Source of the DNA: Acanthamoeba sp. SK_2022b
Lineage: Eukaryota > Discosea > Longamoebia > Acanthamoebidae
Assembly: GCA_027943245.1 (NCBI GenBank)
Contig: JANDJZ010000222.1
Location: 1-64,000 of the forward strand
Length of the DNA stretch: 64,000 bases
Reading direction: 5' to 3'
The notes under the pieces were generated by a model that was not told where the DNA came from, searched no databases, and saw only the letters and a list, made by a program, of their open reading frames with translations. Position numbers and translations under genes: made by a program. Positions within the stretch are counted from its first letter, which is position 1, and every line of letters starts with the position of its first letter. This document shows, piece after piece, positions 24,951-35,563 of this stretch.

Positions 24951-25631
24951 GTGTGTGTGTGTGTTCGGTGATGACAGTCTGGAGAAGAGGCCAGCTGGCA
25001 TTTGCGGTTGCGGTTGTTGCTGTGGTACCGGATGGCTTGACGGGGTCCTGCAGCTCGATATGCACCTGCTGGGTGTAGACTGGCGGCGCACCCTCGACAG
25101 ACGACGACGACGCGCGCTTCTTGCCGTGCCTTTGGTTGTACCTGCACCCCAGAGAACACAGGTCAACGCCCGCGCCAATAAACGCCGCACTAAAGAGCAT
25201 GCAGGAGATACCGATCAACGGTATTGCGGAGGGCCCAGTTGGGCACGAGAGTGGGCTGGATGGAGCTCTTGCAGACGGGACATGTGGGCGACGCGCTCAC
25301 TTGCCTCATCCACGCCGTGATCGAGCTCGTCGAGAAACTGTACCCGACCGACCACGCAGAAGAAGAGAAGACCGTTAGTTGTGATCACCAGGCAACATTG
25401 AACATACAAGGGAGATGGGGGGGCACCTGTGGCCACAGGGAGTGACCATGACTGCGTCTTCCTGGTGTATGCGTTATTACTAATTGATCAAAAAATAAAG
25501 TTAAAAAAAGAAAAATGGTCCAAAAAAAAAGGAAGCCAGCGGACCATGACGCCGAGAGTGATGGGGTCAATCAGCTCCGGTGGAGGCTCATCGCGTGGGC
25601 TGTTCTCGCCGTCGCTCGAGGTTCGTGTCAT
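24157..25631 (-). CDS. U-box, Cys-rich, transmembrane protein (copy 2)
   Basis: A tandem paralogue of the gene at 21649-23059 with the same exon plan. ATG is at 25631; the stop at 24157-24159 follows GSYSFLVGLICTS. The U-box is almost identical (PITLGVM, VTPCGH, SPTCPVCKSS, NWALRN). The region after the long GT intron differs by an insertion rich in Ser and Thr (SSTSSVSSVSSFDDRDD, TPAPTSTPSNTPPAAP) before the Cys-rich part (DCECFERPTGDRGCCIWECS, HCGVCKIADDCRD). Two membrane helices follow (IFPIFVLVVLLLLCVDVVI, SVLMLVGMAFFAF), then HYFCPCVNRGVSRLCG. Ubiquitin ligase function at a membrane is inferred. Both copies keep the U-box and the Cys residues, so copy 2 does not look like a dead duplicate. 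Confidence 0.7.
24874..24964. repeat. (GT)n microsatellite in U-box gene 2 intron
   Basis: About 90 bp of GT with one GC interruption. It is longer than its counterpart in copy 1, so it expanded or contracted after the duplication. Confidence 0.95.
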
Positions 25632-26310
25632 TTGTCCTTGGAGCAGAGTTCTTTTGGTGTGACTCTAACGGCCTCCTGCACTTGGTTGTTGCTCAGCCAC
25701 GGGCTGCGCGGAGTTCGGCAGAAGAACAGGCACGCCGTTGGGCCACAAGGCTGCCAATAGCCCACGCGCGTCGGTGGAGAGGGAGAACTCGCTGGATCCG
25801 TGGGAATCGGCGCCAGCCAAGACTGTCTTCATGGGAGCGTTGAGGGTCGCAATGTGCACAGTGCCGATGGAGAAAAGGAGAGCCAAGGTTGCTCTTGCCG
25901 AGAAGCGACGTGCTTTGTTGGGATTAAGCCTTTCCCCTCATTTTTGGTTGGGTTGCCAGCGGAAGCCTCACCGCCATGACCCTTTGCCAAGCAGCCCGCC
26001 ATCGGATCTCTCCACCCTCTTTGTTGGAATTGGGGCCACTCCTCTCCCGTGCAAGGGTTGCCGCAGATGACAACAGCTTCAGCAAGGAGGAATGCGTGTC
26101 CAGCAGGGTCCTGCCAGCGGACTCGGATGGACTGAACGCGTATCTCCAATCACTGCCAACACCAAATCGACCGATAATGGATATGAATGTGAACCCGTGG
26201 CTGTACCTTGGTACTGTACCTAGTAGTCAAAGCATAAAGCATTGGCTCTGTCGCTTCTTGGCACCACCAGCGAGCCAGCAGAGAACCCCCCGAGCAGCAC
26301 ACAAGACACA
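25632..26310. pseudogene. Third set of serpin-5' and SOD-3' fragments
   Basis: 25820-25930 resembles the serpin first exon and upstream (minus strand). 26065-26130 resembles the SOD last exon (gacaacagcttcagcaa, then a diverged C-terminus), and 26190-26300 matches the SOD 3' flank. Nothing intact can be read. Together with 20740-20985 and 23260-23610 this is the third occurrence of the same junction. Confidence 0.7.
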
Positions 26311-26853
26311 GGTCGCGAAAAACCGTGTGGTGCCGCGGGTGCCGGAGTGTGCGAAAAGAGCAAAGGGGACCGTTAGGCGAATCATGATTAATTGTGCTTT
26401 CATTAATTTTCTTTTTTGTCGTCAACAACGCGGTTGCCTTCCTTCGCTCTTTGTTCGCTTTCGTTTGATCATCATCCATCTTCACTCGACAGCGCTCGAA
26501 ATACCTTCATAGGGTACCCTCACCCGCCCTCTTAGGTTTCAGAGTTCGTCGTCTCGTGCTTTGTTCTGTTCTCCGTTTGTGGCTCTACTCTCATCTCCTC
26601 TCATCTCCGACTATCTGCGTTGCGTACTTGCGCTCGTGTTGGGCAACAACTACATCAAACACCTTCCTTCACTCGAAAGTAACCACTTCATTTGATTAGA
26701 CCCTCTTTTGCTGCCTTGCTCCTTTCCCCCCTAGCATTCAAAGCGATATGTTACTTGACTGTCAATTATCGAAGGAGAACAAAGCATGTCTAGAAATCAG
26801 TCAACTAATGCCAAGTCATGTATTCTCCTTAACAGAAGTAGTCGATCAAAGAA
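26311..26853. other. Upstream region of the Rap gene
   Basis: Pyrimidine-rich (ctcatctcctctcatctcc) stretch without an open frame, probably promoter and 5' leader of the Rap1-like gene. Confidence 0.4.
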
Positions 26854-28007
26854 ATGAATACGCTCAAGATCGTGGTTTTGGGTTCGGGAGGCGTCGGCAA
26901 ATCGGCCTTGACCGTGCAGTTCGTACAGGGCATCTTCGTCGAGCAGTACGATCCTACTATTGAGGACTCCTACCGGTTCGTCCCTTCCTTCTTAATGGCG
27001 AATTAAGGCCTTTGCGCGCAATCTCCATACGCTCTACTTGCTTGGCAACCATTCAATTTGATAAATTATTCAATTCACTTGCCCACCCCGCTGCCGCAAG
27101 CACGTTCTCACCGCCTCATTGTTTCACTGTGTACAGAAAGCAGGTTGAAGTAGATGGCAAGCAGGTCATGCTTGAAATCCTCGACACGGCTGGCACGGAG
27201 CAGTTCACCGCGTACGCTCTCCATTCCAGACATTCCACTCAACTGCAAGAAATTCCGCATATGAATGTATGGTATGTGCGATCTCACCCGGTTGTTCTTC
27301 TCGCTGTGTGTAGCATGCGCGACTTGTACATGAAGAATGGTCAGGGCTTCGTCCTCGTCTACTCTATCATTGCCATCTCCACGTACGAGCTCGTTCCTCC
27401 CGCGCGCGTTCTTCGTTCTTTTTGTGTTCGTTTCGTTCTTTTTCCGTCAAGTGGCACAATGATGGTATTTCAAGGTCGCAGAACAGGCGTGTTGTTCAAA
27501 CAAACAAATACGCCTCACAATGTTGATGCTTATCCAATGCTGATTGCTTCTTCGTTGCTTCTTCTCCTCTCCGCTTCGCATCTCAACCCACCTCACAACC
27601 ACTAACACCCACCAAACGAAACCAACAACCAACAGATTCAACGATCTTCCCGACCTGCGCGAGCAGATCCTGCGCGTCAAGGACATGGACTCGGTGCCCA
27701 TGGTGCTCGTCGGCAACAAGTGCGATCTGCAGGACCAGAGGGTGATCTCGACCGACCAGGGCCAGCAGCTGGCCGCCAAGTTCGGCAACTGCTCCTTCCT
27801 CGAGTCGTCCGCCAAGACGAAGACCAACGTGAGCGAAATCTTCTACGACCTCATCAGACAGATCAACAGGAACAAGAAGCCCGGTACCGCCTCGCCCACT
27901 CACGCACGTTTCCCGCTGCGTGTACAGTGGGCTCACGATTGCGTTCTTGGCTCGGTGGCGCAGACGGTGACAGCGGCGGAAAGAAGAAGAAGTGCCTTCT
28001 CTTCTAA
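26854..28007 (+). CDS. Rap1-like small GTPase
   Basis: ATG 26854 gives [20 protein letters not shown]. The P-loop is GSGGVGKS, switch I is [12 protein letters not shown], and switch II is [12 protein letters not shown] with Thr in place of Ras Gln61, the Rap hallmark. NKCD ([11 protein letters not shown]) and SSAK ([14 protein letters not shown]) complete nucleotide binding. The tail is polybasic (GGKKKK) and ends in a CAAX box, CLLF, which predicts geranylgeranylation and membrane attachment. About 185 aa in five or six exons, full length for the family. Rap1 controls adhesion, cytoskeleton and cell polarity in amoebae; that role here is by homology. Confidence 0.95.
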
Positions 28008-28423
28008 GCCACCTCCCCCCCCCACGTAGCCTTTGCACACGGATTGTCCAGCCTTACCTTCACCCGACTCTCCATCACCTCTCCGATCGATCCCTGCCCG
28101 CGACGACGACGACAACCCGACCCCACACCCCCTCTTCTTCTCGCACGCACGCTTTTGTTCTTCTTTCTTTCGGTCGTTACGGTTAGATCGTGAGTCAGCG
28201 CCTGTGCAAGTAGCAGCAGTACTTATATTTAATCATCCTATCCCCACCACCCCTCTTCTCCTCTATCCCTCCCACTTGCACTGTGTGTTGCTGTGTGGTA
28301 ATAAAAAAAAACAGCTGTAAATGTGCCTATTCGACAGCGCCGGCGGGAGGTTTTTTGGTTGGAGCGTGTGGTCAAGCCCGGGCACAAGGGCACGCCGTAT
28401 GCAACACTTCTACAAACCTGACC
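28008..28423. other. Intergenic between Rap and AGMO-like gene
   Basis: 3' flank of the Rap gene followed by the presumed promoter of the next gene. An aataaaaa at 28301-28308 may serve polyadenylation. No gene seen. Confidence 0.4.
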
Positions 28424-30829
28424 ATGTCTCACAAGGAAAAGAAGGTCGCCACAGGACGTAATAAGAAGGAGGCACCCACCCAACGGTCTTTTGCCAACCC
28501 GCTCAAGTGCCGCCCCCCACCTCCCGTGTAGTGCTGTTTAGTTTAGGCGTTGTTTGCCGGCAAAGGCGAGTAAGGGAAGCTGCTGACCTGCCGCGGGCGC
28601 AGGGCGGTGGAGCTGCGGGGTGGGCCGCAGGTCGTGGTGGCAGGTCTCGTGGTGGCAGGGCACGCCTGGTTCTTGTGGTATCTGCAAACCGAGTACAATA
28701 CCCTGGTAGACAAGGCCAACCCCGCTAAAGTTACCGACTATGTAGACCTGTGGGTGCCCATCTTCATCGTCTCCATGCTTGCGGAAGCGGGTATCGCACC
28801 CTTTGCCTTGCACTTACCACTTCATTTTCCCTCCTTTTATCATTTATTTATTGAAAAAATAATTTGACTTTTCAAATAATTATCTGTTTGCCCAGCTTGG
28901 GCCAAATACAAGGAAGTCAAGCTCTATCGAGTAAACGACACGCTGTGTTCGCTCTCGCTTGGAACACTGTCGCTGCTCGCTAAGAAGCTCACCGCCAAGG
29001 CGGTACCTCCTTCTGGCCTTCTCTCTTCCAAGAGAAGATGGCTCACTACCGCGCTTGTGTATGCAGCTGGTGTTCTTTCCTTACGTGTACGTGTGGGAAC
29101 ACTTTGCGGTCACGCGCACCTTCGCGACCAACAACGGCGCGTTGGCCTGGTGGCTCATGTTCGTGGGCAAGGAGTTTTCCTACTACTGTACGCCCACGAT
29201 TCACGGTCCACACAACTTCTTAACTCCTTAACTCCTTATTACAATGTGATGCATCAGGGGTACATCGGCAAGGCCACACGATTGCCGCCTTCTGGGCCAT
29301 GCACAGCGTCCACCACTCCTCGGAGGAATACAACCTCGCCGCCGGTACACGTTGGCCTACCCCCCCCCCGGTCAAACGATCTGATTACAGATGGGCTCGT
29401 CGTTATCCCACAGCGTTGCGCCAGTCGTCGCTGCACTTCACGGTGTCGTGGCTCTACGACCTGCCCCTGGCCCTGTTTTTCCCTCCAGTTCTGTTCATCA
29501 TCCACTCCCAGTTCAACCTCCTCTACCAGTTTTGGATTCACACTCCAGGTACAAAACACACAACAACACAACAACACAACAACACAACAACACACCGTAT
29601 ATTTTAATTCCTAGCGCTGACAACCAAGTGTGGGCGTTGGGTCAAGTGGTCGGAAAGCTGGGTCCGCTGGAGTACGTGCTCAACACGCCCTCGCAGCACA
29701 GGGTGCACCACGGCAAGAACCCGTACTGCATCGACAAGAACTACGGCGGCACCTTGTGCGTCTTCGACCGGCTGTTCGGCACCTTCCAGGAGGAGCTCGA
29801 CCAGATCCCGATCGTGTACGGCGTGGTCCACCCAATCAACACCTTCAACCCGGTCGAAGCCAACGCCATCAACTGGCGTTACATAGCAACCAATTTCCTG
29901 ACCCTTAAAGGTAAGCAACACCTACTAAATAAGGGAGGTCTCGCGTGATCACTTACTTGGAATGGCGTAGGGTTGCGCAACAAGGTGGGCGCGCTGTACT
30001 TTGGGCCCGGCTGGATTCCCGGGGCGAGCTCGAGCACGGACGAGTACCCGATCCCGCCCACTTCCACCGACTCCACCACCAAATACGACCCGCGGGTGCC
30101 GACCGGCGTATCATGGTATATCCTCGCACAATGGGGATTGGCGCTGGTGATGCTCACCATCGCCGTCGATCGGTATGGCCCACTTTAATTTTGTTGATTT
30201 ATTTATTTATTTATTTATTTTATATTTTTGCTCAACGGCGGAGGCTGTGGACAGGCTCTCGACCACGTTGGTCCACACATCCCTGTTTTCGGCCTACATC
30301 ACCTGGACTCTGCTCAACATAGGCGGCCTCAGCGACAGGTTTGCTCACCTCGTGGGCTTGTCAGCTCACCTCGTGGGCTTGTCAGCTCACATGCTCTGAG
30401 TCTTTGTTCTTTTATGTGCTCGTGTTTTTCGTTCTTTGGGCTTGTGGCAGGAAATCATGGGCGTTCGTGTCTGAAATCGTTCGGCTGGTGGTCTTGGTAC
30501 CCCTGGGCGCCTACGCCGTGTCCCTCTGGGGTGCGCCGTTTCCCCTCGCTCCGCGTGCAGCTTCGAAGCGTTGCGTAACGCACTCCCTCTCGTGTATGTG
30601 CGCGCGGGTTTGCTCAGATGGAAGCGCCGACCTTACGCTCTGGGTAGCCGGCTTTGTGGCGTGGTCGGCCCTCTTTGCTCTGTGCCTGCTGCCCTACCGG
30701 GCTGCCATTGCGCGCCCGGTCGAGCCCTCGGAGCTGGGGCAGACCGATAGCAAGCAAGCGCTCATCGACCAGACCGAGCAGCACCGCCTCGCTGGCTACG
30801 TGCATCACGCCCAAGTCCACGAAGAATAA
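28424..30829 (+). CDS. Alkylglycerol monooxygenase-like membrane hydroxylase
   Basis: Starts MSHKEKKVATGRNKK at 28424; exon 2 adds a hydrophobic segment (VVVAGLVVAGHAWFLWYLQ). The fatty-acid-hydroxylase histidine clusters appear after splicing: YYWVHRQGHTI, then AMHSVHHSSEEYNLAAALRQ, and later SQHRVHHGKNPYCIDKNYGG. The string HHSSE-YNL-ALRQS is specific to the AGMO (TMEM195) branch, which cleaves ether lipids using tetrahydrobiopterin, rather than to sterol desaturases. Several more helices follow (WYILAQWGLALVMLTIAV and C-terminal ones), with the stop at 30827-30829 after HAQVHEE. About 480 aa, probably in the ER membrane. It is convergent with the EGF gene at a 49-bp gap. The first exon is the least certain part. 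Confidence 0.85.
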
Positions 30830-30878
30830 AAAAAACAGTTATTTATTATTATTATTATTATTTTTTTAAATTTCACGT

Positions 30879-33800
30879 TCAAAGGTCGTCGTCGAGACTA
30901 AAGTTGACGCGGCCTATGCGCAGGCCCTTGTTGATCTGGTAGTCCTTGTACGCGTTCACCGCCTTGAACACGGCGTAGGCCCCAAGAACGCCCACGATCA
31001 ACAGGACCGCCCCGCCTGCACATCACGCGCCAATCAAGTTTCGTCGCTTCACCAGACCGCGAGGGAGAGGCCTCTCTTACCTCCGAGCGCTCCGCCGACT
31101 ACGGCGTAGGCCGTGGTCGAGTCGTCGCCCGACGAGCCGCCCTGCTGTTGGCTCTCCGAGCAGTCTGGGCCGCCCCAGAAGGGATCGCACACGCACAGCG
31201 GTGGGTTCGTGTCTCCGCTACACTTGCCGTTACGCGAGCAGCCGCCTGGACACACGGCTGGATTCATGTTTGTTGACCGGTCAGCCGCCTGCCCACTCAC
31301 GTTTGTGTGGGTTGCCGCGAGCGCAGGCACGTACGTGTGGAACAGTCGGCGCCCGTCCAGTGATTGCCGCACAGGCACCTGGCCGGCGATGTGCTCGCGT
31401 CGCACGGTCCTCGCCCGTTGCAGTTCTCCTTCACGCCGGGGCACCGCACGACCGAACAGTCGTCGCCGCGCCAGCCCTCGGCGCACTGGCAAGTCCCGTT
31501 GACGCAGGTGCCGTGCTCACTGTCCGTGCAGTCTGACGGGTACCCTGGACAAGGAGGCTCGTCTTCGCATAGGAGAGGTTATGAGGGCGAGCCATGAATT
31601 ATAATGTTAATTTTTATATTTATATTTGAAATAATACTAATAATAAAGAAAACATAAGAATCCGTACATATGGAGCAGGAGTTGCCGTAGAAGAAGGCGT
31701 TGCACATGCACGTAGGGTTGGCGGCATCGGTCGAGCAAGTGCCCTGTCCCGAGCACTCGGCTTGGTCGGCCACAGCCGCACACCAGGCTGCGCTCTTGGC
31801 CATTAGAAACGACGTCGTGTCCGGCGCGCGTAGTGTGGGATCTACGCACGTGTCACGCAATCGTTCGACGGACCGGGCAGCCATCCCGCCCGGCATTGGC
31901 AGGCGGGCTGTCCGCCCGAGGACATGCACGAGCCGTGGCCTGCGCACTCGGGATACACGCTCCAATCGCTGGCCGACAAGCAATACGCTTGACACATCAC
32001 CACGCAACAACCATGCCAGCGGGTGAGGTGATCGACCATGGACCGACGCAACATCTCACAACCGTACGAGTGTTACAGTCGGCCCCACGCCAGTCGCCAT
32101 CGCAGGCCGTGCAGTACTTGCTGGTTGTCCCCACACAACTTCACGAAGCCCACAAGCGCGCGTTGTGAGTGGAACGGCGAGTGTGATGCGCGATGGCCGG
32201 GGCTGCGGGGAGGTAGGCGTGGTGAACCTGTCCGCAGAGCAGTGGGAGGTCGCGGCGCAGTCGGTCAGCGCGATGGAGCAGTTGACTCCGGTCCACCCGG
32301 CCGAACACACGCAGCGCGGGGGATCGAGCCCCACGTCCACGCACTTGCCGTTTCCCGAGCACGCCAGCGCATCCACCGAACACGCGGCTGTGCATTAAGG
32401 CGAGCGATGACGTCAGCAATGCGAAACCGAACGCGCCTGGGTCAACCGATGTGTGCCGGCCTTGCGTACCAACGCCGCACTCGGGACCGGTCCAGCCGGG
32501 ACTGCATCGACACTCGACGGCGCCCGTGGCCGTGCCGTTGACGGTGACGGCCACGCACTCGCCGCGGTGATTGCAGTCGGGTGACCTGTGGTTGGCGCAG
32601 ATGAGTCTTGCGGTCCGAATCAGGGCGTCGCGCTTGCGTCGAGGTTGTCGCACCCGGGGCAGTCGGTGTGGGAGCAGTCGACGCCGCGCCATCCCGCGTC
32701 GCACGTGCACAGGCCCGACGTGCGGTTGCAGCTGCCTCGACCCGAACACTCGTTGCCGCCTCGCCCAGGACACTTGGCGTAGGCTGCCACGCGTGTCCAA
32801 AACAAGCCATCTCAGATCAGCCAATCAGGAAAAAGCGGTAAAATTGACCGAAATGGCCATCACCGTACCCAGCGAGCAGTCGCGGTCGGGACCGAGAGCC
32901 CAGCCGGTGAGACATTGGCAGTGGGGCGAGCCCGAGTCGGCAGCCGTGCACACGCCGTTGGCGGGACTGGTGCAGTTGTTGCTGCAGATCGGCACTGGGG
33001 CGTGGCGACAAACGATCGGTGAGCACACAGCACGCGGGCGGGCAGGCGCACGCGATGGACGTACCGGAGCAGTCATTAGGCATTCCCGCTGGCCCGGTCC
33101 AATTGGCGTCGCACCGACAAAACGGGACCGACACCGATTGGCTGACGCAGACGCCGTTGCCCGAGCACGCCGGGCTTCCCGGACAGTCGGCTGGCGGAGG
33201 GGAGAGCGTCAATGTCGGGGGGGGGGGCACTCACAAAGCGAAGAAGGCGTACGAATCTCGCAGGCGAAGCCGGTCCAGCCCTGAGGGCACGCACAGCGCG
33301 GGGAGCCCGTGGAGCCGTCGCACTGCCCCCGGCCGCTGCATTGTGGTGAACCGGGACAGTAGACTAGGGCGAGCAACTGGTTAATTAATAATAATAATAA
33401 TTTTAATAAATTATCATCATCATTATTAATAAAATAACGGGGATGGGGCGCACAGTTCTGACAGCCGGCGCCGGATCGTCCAACGGGACAGTTGCATCCA
33501 CCGGACGACGGGCTTACGCCCATCAACGTGGCAAACGAATGCGACGAGCTCACCGAACAGGGGTCGGACTCAACGGGCTCTGCGCATTGGACGTATTTGC
33601 GTGAGTCTTGACGAATGCAATTCAAAGGACAACCGCAAACGAGTGGCTTGTAACGATACAAACAATAATGAAGCAAACGGCGAGGAGAGGAGGACGCACG
33701 AGGGTCAAACGGGCTGTAGCAATACCACACGCAGCGGGGCGCCGCGATCGACACCGGGGGAAGCCTGGCGTAGTAGCCGTAGCCGGCCACAAAGTCGGTC

Positions 33801-34116
33801 TCCCTGCCCCATGATGCGTTTCAGCACGTTGCATTCCATGAAATGGCGATGGCGATGGGAATGGCGAACCGTCCAGTGAAGCTATCAAAGAGGAAAAGCG
33901 AGGGCGGCTGACTGGGCGGGTAGCCGGAGATGAGGATGTTGACCGCGTCTCTGACGTCCTTGAACTTGCAGATCAGCGGCACGCCTCGTTTGCTCACGGG
34001 CGCTGACCGCTGCTGGATCAGGTGGGACACCTTGATCTGCGAGACCGTGTCGTTGATGGTGTAATTGCCTGGCACTGTGTCCTCCTTCCATGAGACTCGG
34101 GACACTACGCACGTGG

Positions 34117-34147
<31 letters not shown>

Positions 34148-35256
34148 CGAACCGTAATACTCAAAGGTGGTGGCGAGCTCGATGGTCATGGTGCCATCCA
34201 CGAACCAGTTGGCCCAGGGTAACTGGAGCGTGGCGTTGGCGTAGAGGGTCATCAGCGTCACCTGCGACCCGAGTGGAACGTCTCTACTTTAGTCTTTGCG
34301 CAGAGCCCAAGGCTGCCGGGGTAGCAACAAGGACCTTTGATCCCGGTCTGATGCTGATGTTGCCCACGAAGTTGGCGCTGCCCTGGGCCCAACCCCAGAT
34401 CGTGATCGATGGCGCCGTCACAGTGCTGCAGAACGACAAACAGGGACCACACAGATGTTTGCTCGAGATGGTTGCCACTGTGAGCGGTGGGGCCGGTTCA
34501 GCTAACGGTGGTTACCAGAGAGGTCCCTCGCTGGCTTGGCTGTAGCCGGAGACGGGGCTGGTGAAGCGGATCACGCCGAACGACTCTACGACGAGCTCGC
34601 CTTGCACTGTGAGGCTCACTGTTCTTACAGGTGAGCGAGTGGGTAGGTTGCAGCGAAAGCAAGCTATGTAGCTGCGGTTGCCCTGTACCTCCTCGAAGCA
34701 TCAGCGCGGCGTAGCACAACGCCGAGCCGAGGTCCGTGCTCGCGTCGCAGCAGTTAGCCAAGGAGTAGTTCGAGCCCACAGTCAGCGACGCCACCACCAA
34801 CTCCTGGCCAGTTTGTAGCGGCTGCGAGCAGCTCGCGCAAAAAAGGCAAATTCAATTTCGACCAATAATCGGCGCGACAGAGATGCCGGACACACGCACG
34901 TCAACGTAGACGCTAAACTGCTGGTCGGGCGAGGTGGGAATGACGACCGAGTCTTGCGGAGTGGGCACCCTTGGGTCGCCAGTTAGCGAGTCGCGCCAGT
35001 TGAGCGGGTCCCACCAGTGCCCGTCGATCGGCTGCGCCCACTCGATCGTAGGTGTTGGGGGGAGCGCAGCAGCTCCTGTGCTATCGATCAGCGCCGTCTA
35101 GGCGTACGTACATTTGGGAAAGGAGATAGGGGATGGGGGAAGCGAGACTTGATGTCTAGGGGCCCTACCTGAAGGCCACAGCACTGCCGAGAGAAAGGCG
35201 ACCAAGCAAATGGAGATGCCGGCCCTATCTCCACAGAGAGAGCGGCGTTGGTGCAT
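30879..35256 (-). CDS. Multi-EGF type I membrane protein
   Basis: ATG 35256 (MHQRRSLCGDRAGISICLVA) starts a signal-anchor-like leader. The N-terminal third resembles beta-helix or G8-type surface modules (GHWWDPLNWRDS, DSVVIPTSPDQQFSVYVDV, LVVASLTVGSNYSLANCC) and has many N-glycosylation sequons. Then come about ten EGF-like units, e.g. CPGSPQCSGRGQCDGSTGSP, CACPQGWTGFACE, CSGNGVCVSQ, CNRTSGLCTCDAGWRGVDCS, CRCSPGWTGPECG, CVCSAGWTGVNCS, CAEGWRGDDCS, CVCDPFWGGPDCS. A single membrane helix (GGAVLLIVGVLGAYAVF) and a short tail (KAVNAYKDYQINK to SLDDDL) finish the protein, TGA at 30879-30881. About 1,100 aa in many exons. A surface adhesion or recognition protein is inferred. Exact joins between EGF exons were not all resolved. 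Confidence 0.8.
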
Positions 35257-35563
35257 GGGCAAAGCTTGTGAACATTGGATAAATGAGTTTACATGAATTT
35301 ATAAGGTGCCGTGTGTCGGCGACCGATCACCGAAGCGGAAGGCTACCCTCACTCTGGTCCACGCACTGTTGTGCTCGTGAGCTGAAGCTCCGAAGAAGCC
35401 CTGGATTGCGTCGACAGGTACAGTCGAGTAGACGACGGTCGACAGAAAAGAAGGAGGTGGAGTGGAGCTGTATTATTGTAATTTGAAATCAAGAAGCAGG
35501 GACGCGAGGACCGCACGGCGACCCAAGAAGAAGGCGTAGCTTCGAAAAAAACGTATCTGCAAA
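35257..35563. promoter_or_regulatory. Divergent intergenic promoter region
   Basis: About 307 bp separates the start codons of the EGF-protein gene (-) and the F-BAR gene (+), so both promoters and 5' leaders must lie here. No clear TATA box is obvious. Confidence 0.5.

Noticed and set aside
30870..35256. Teneurin or Notch identity for the EGF protein
   Set aside because: EGF repeats and one membrane helix are present, but no YD, NHL, LNR or ankyrin parts are seen, so I left it unnamed.
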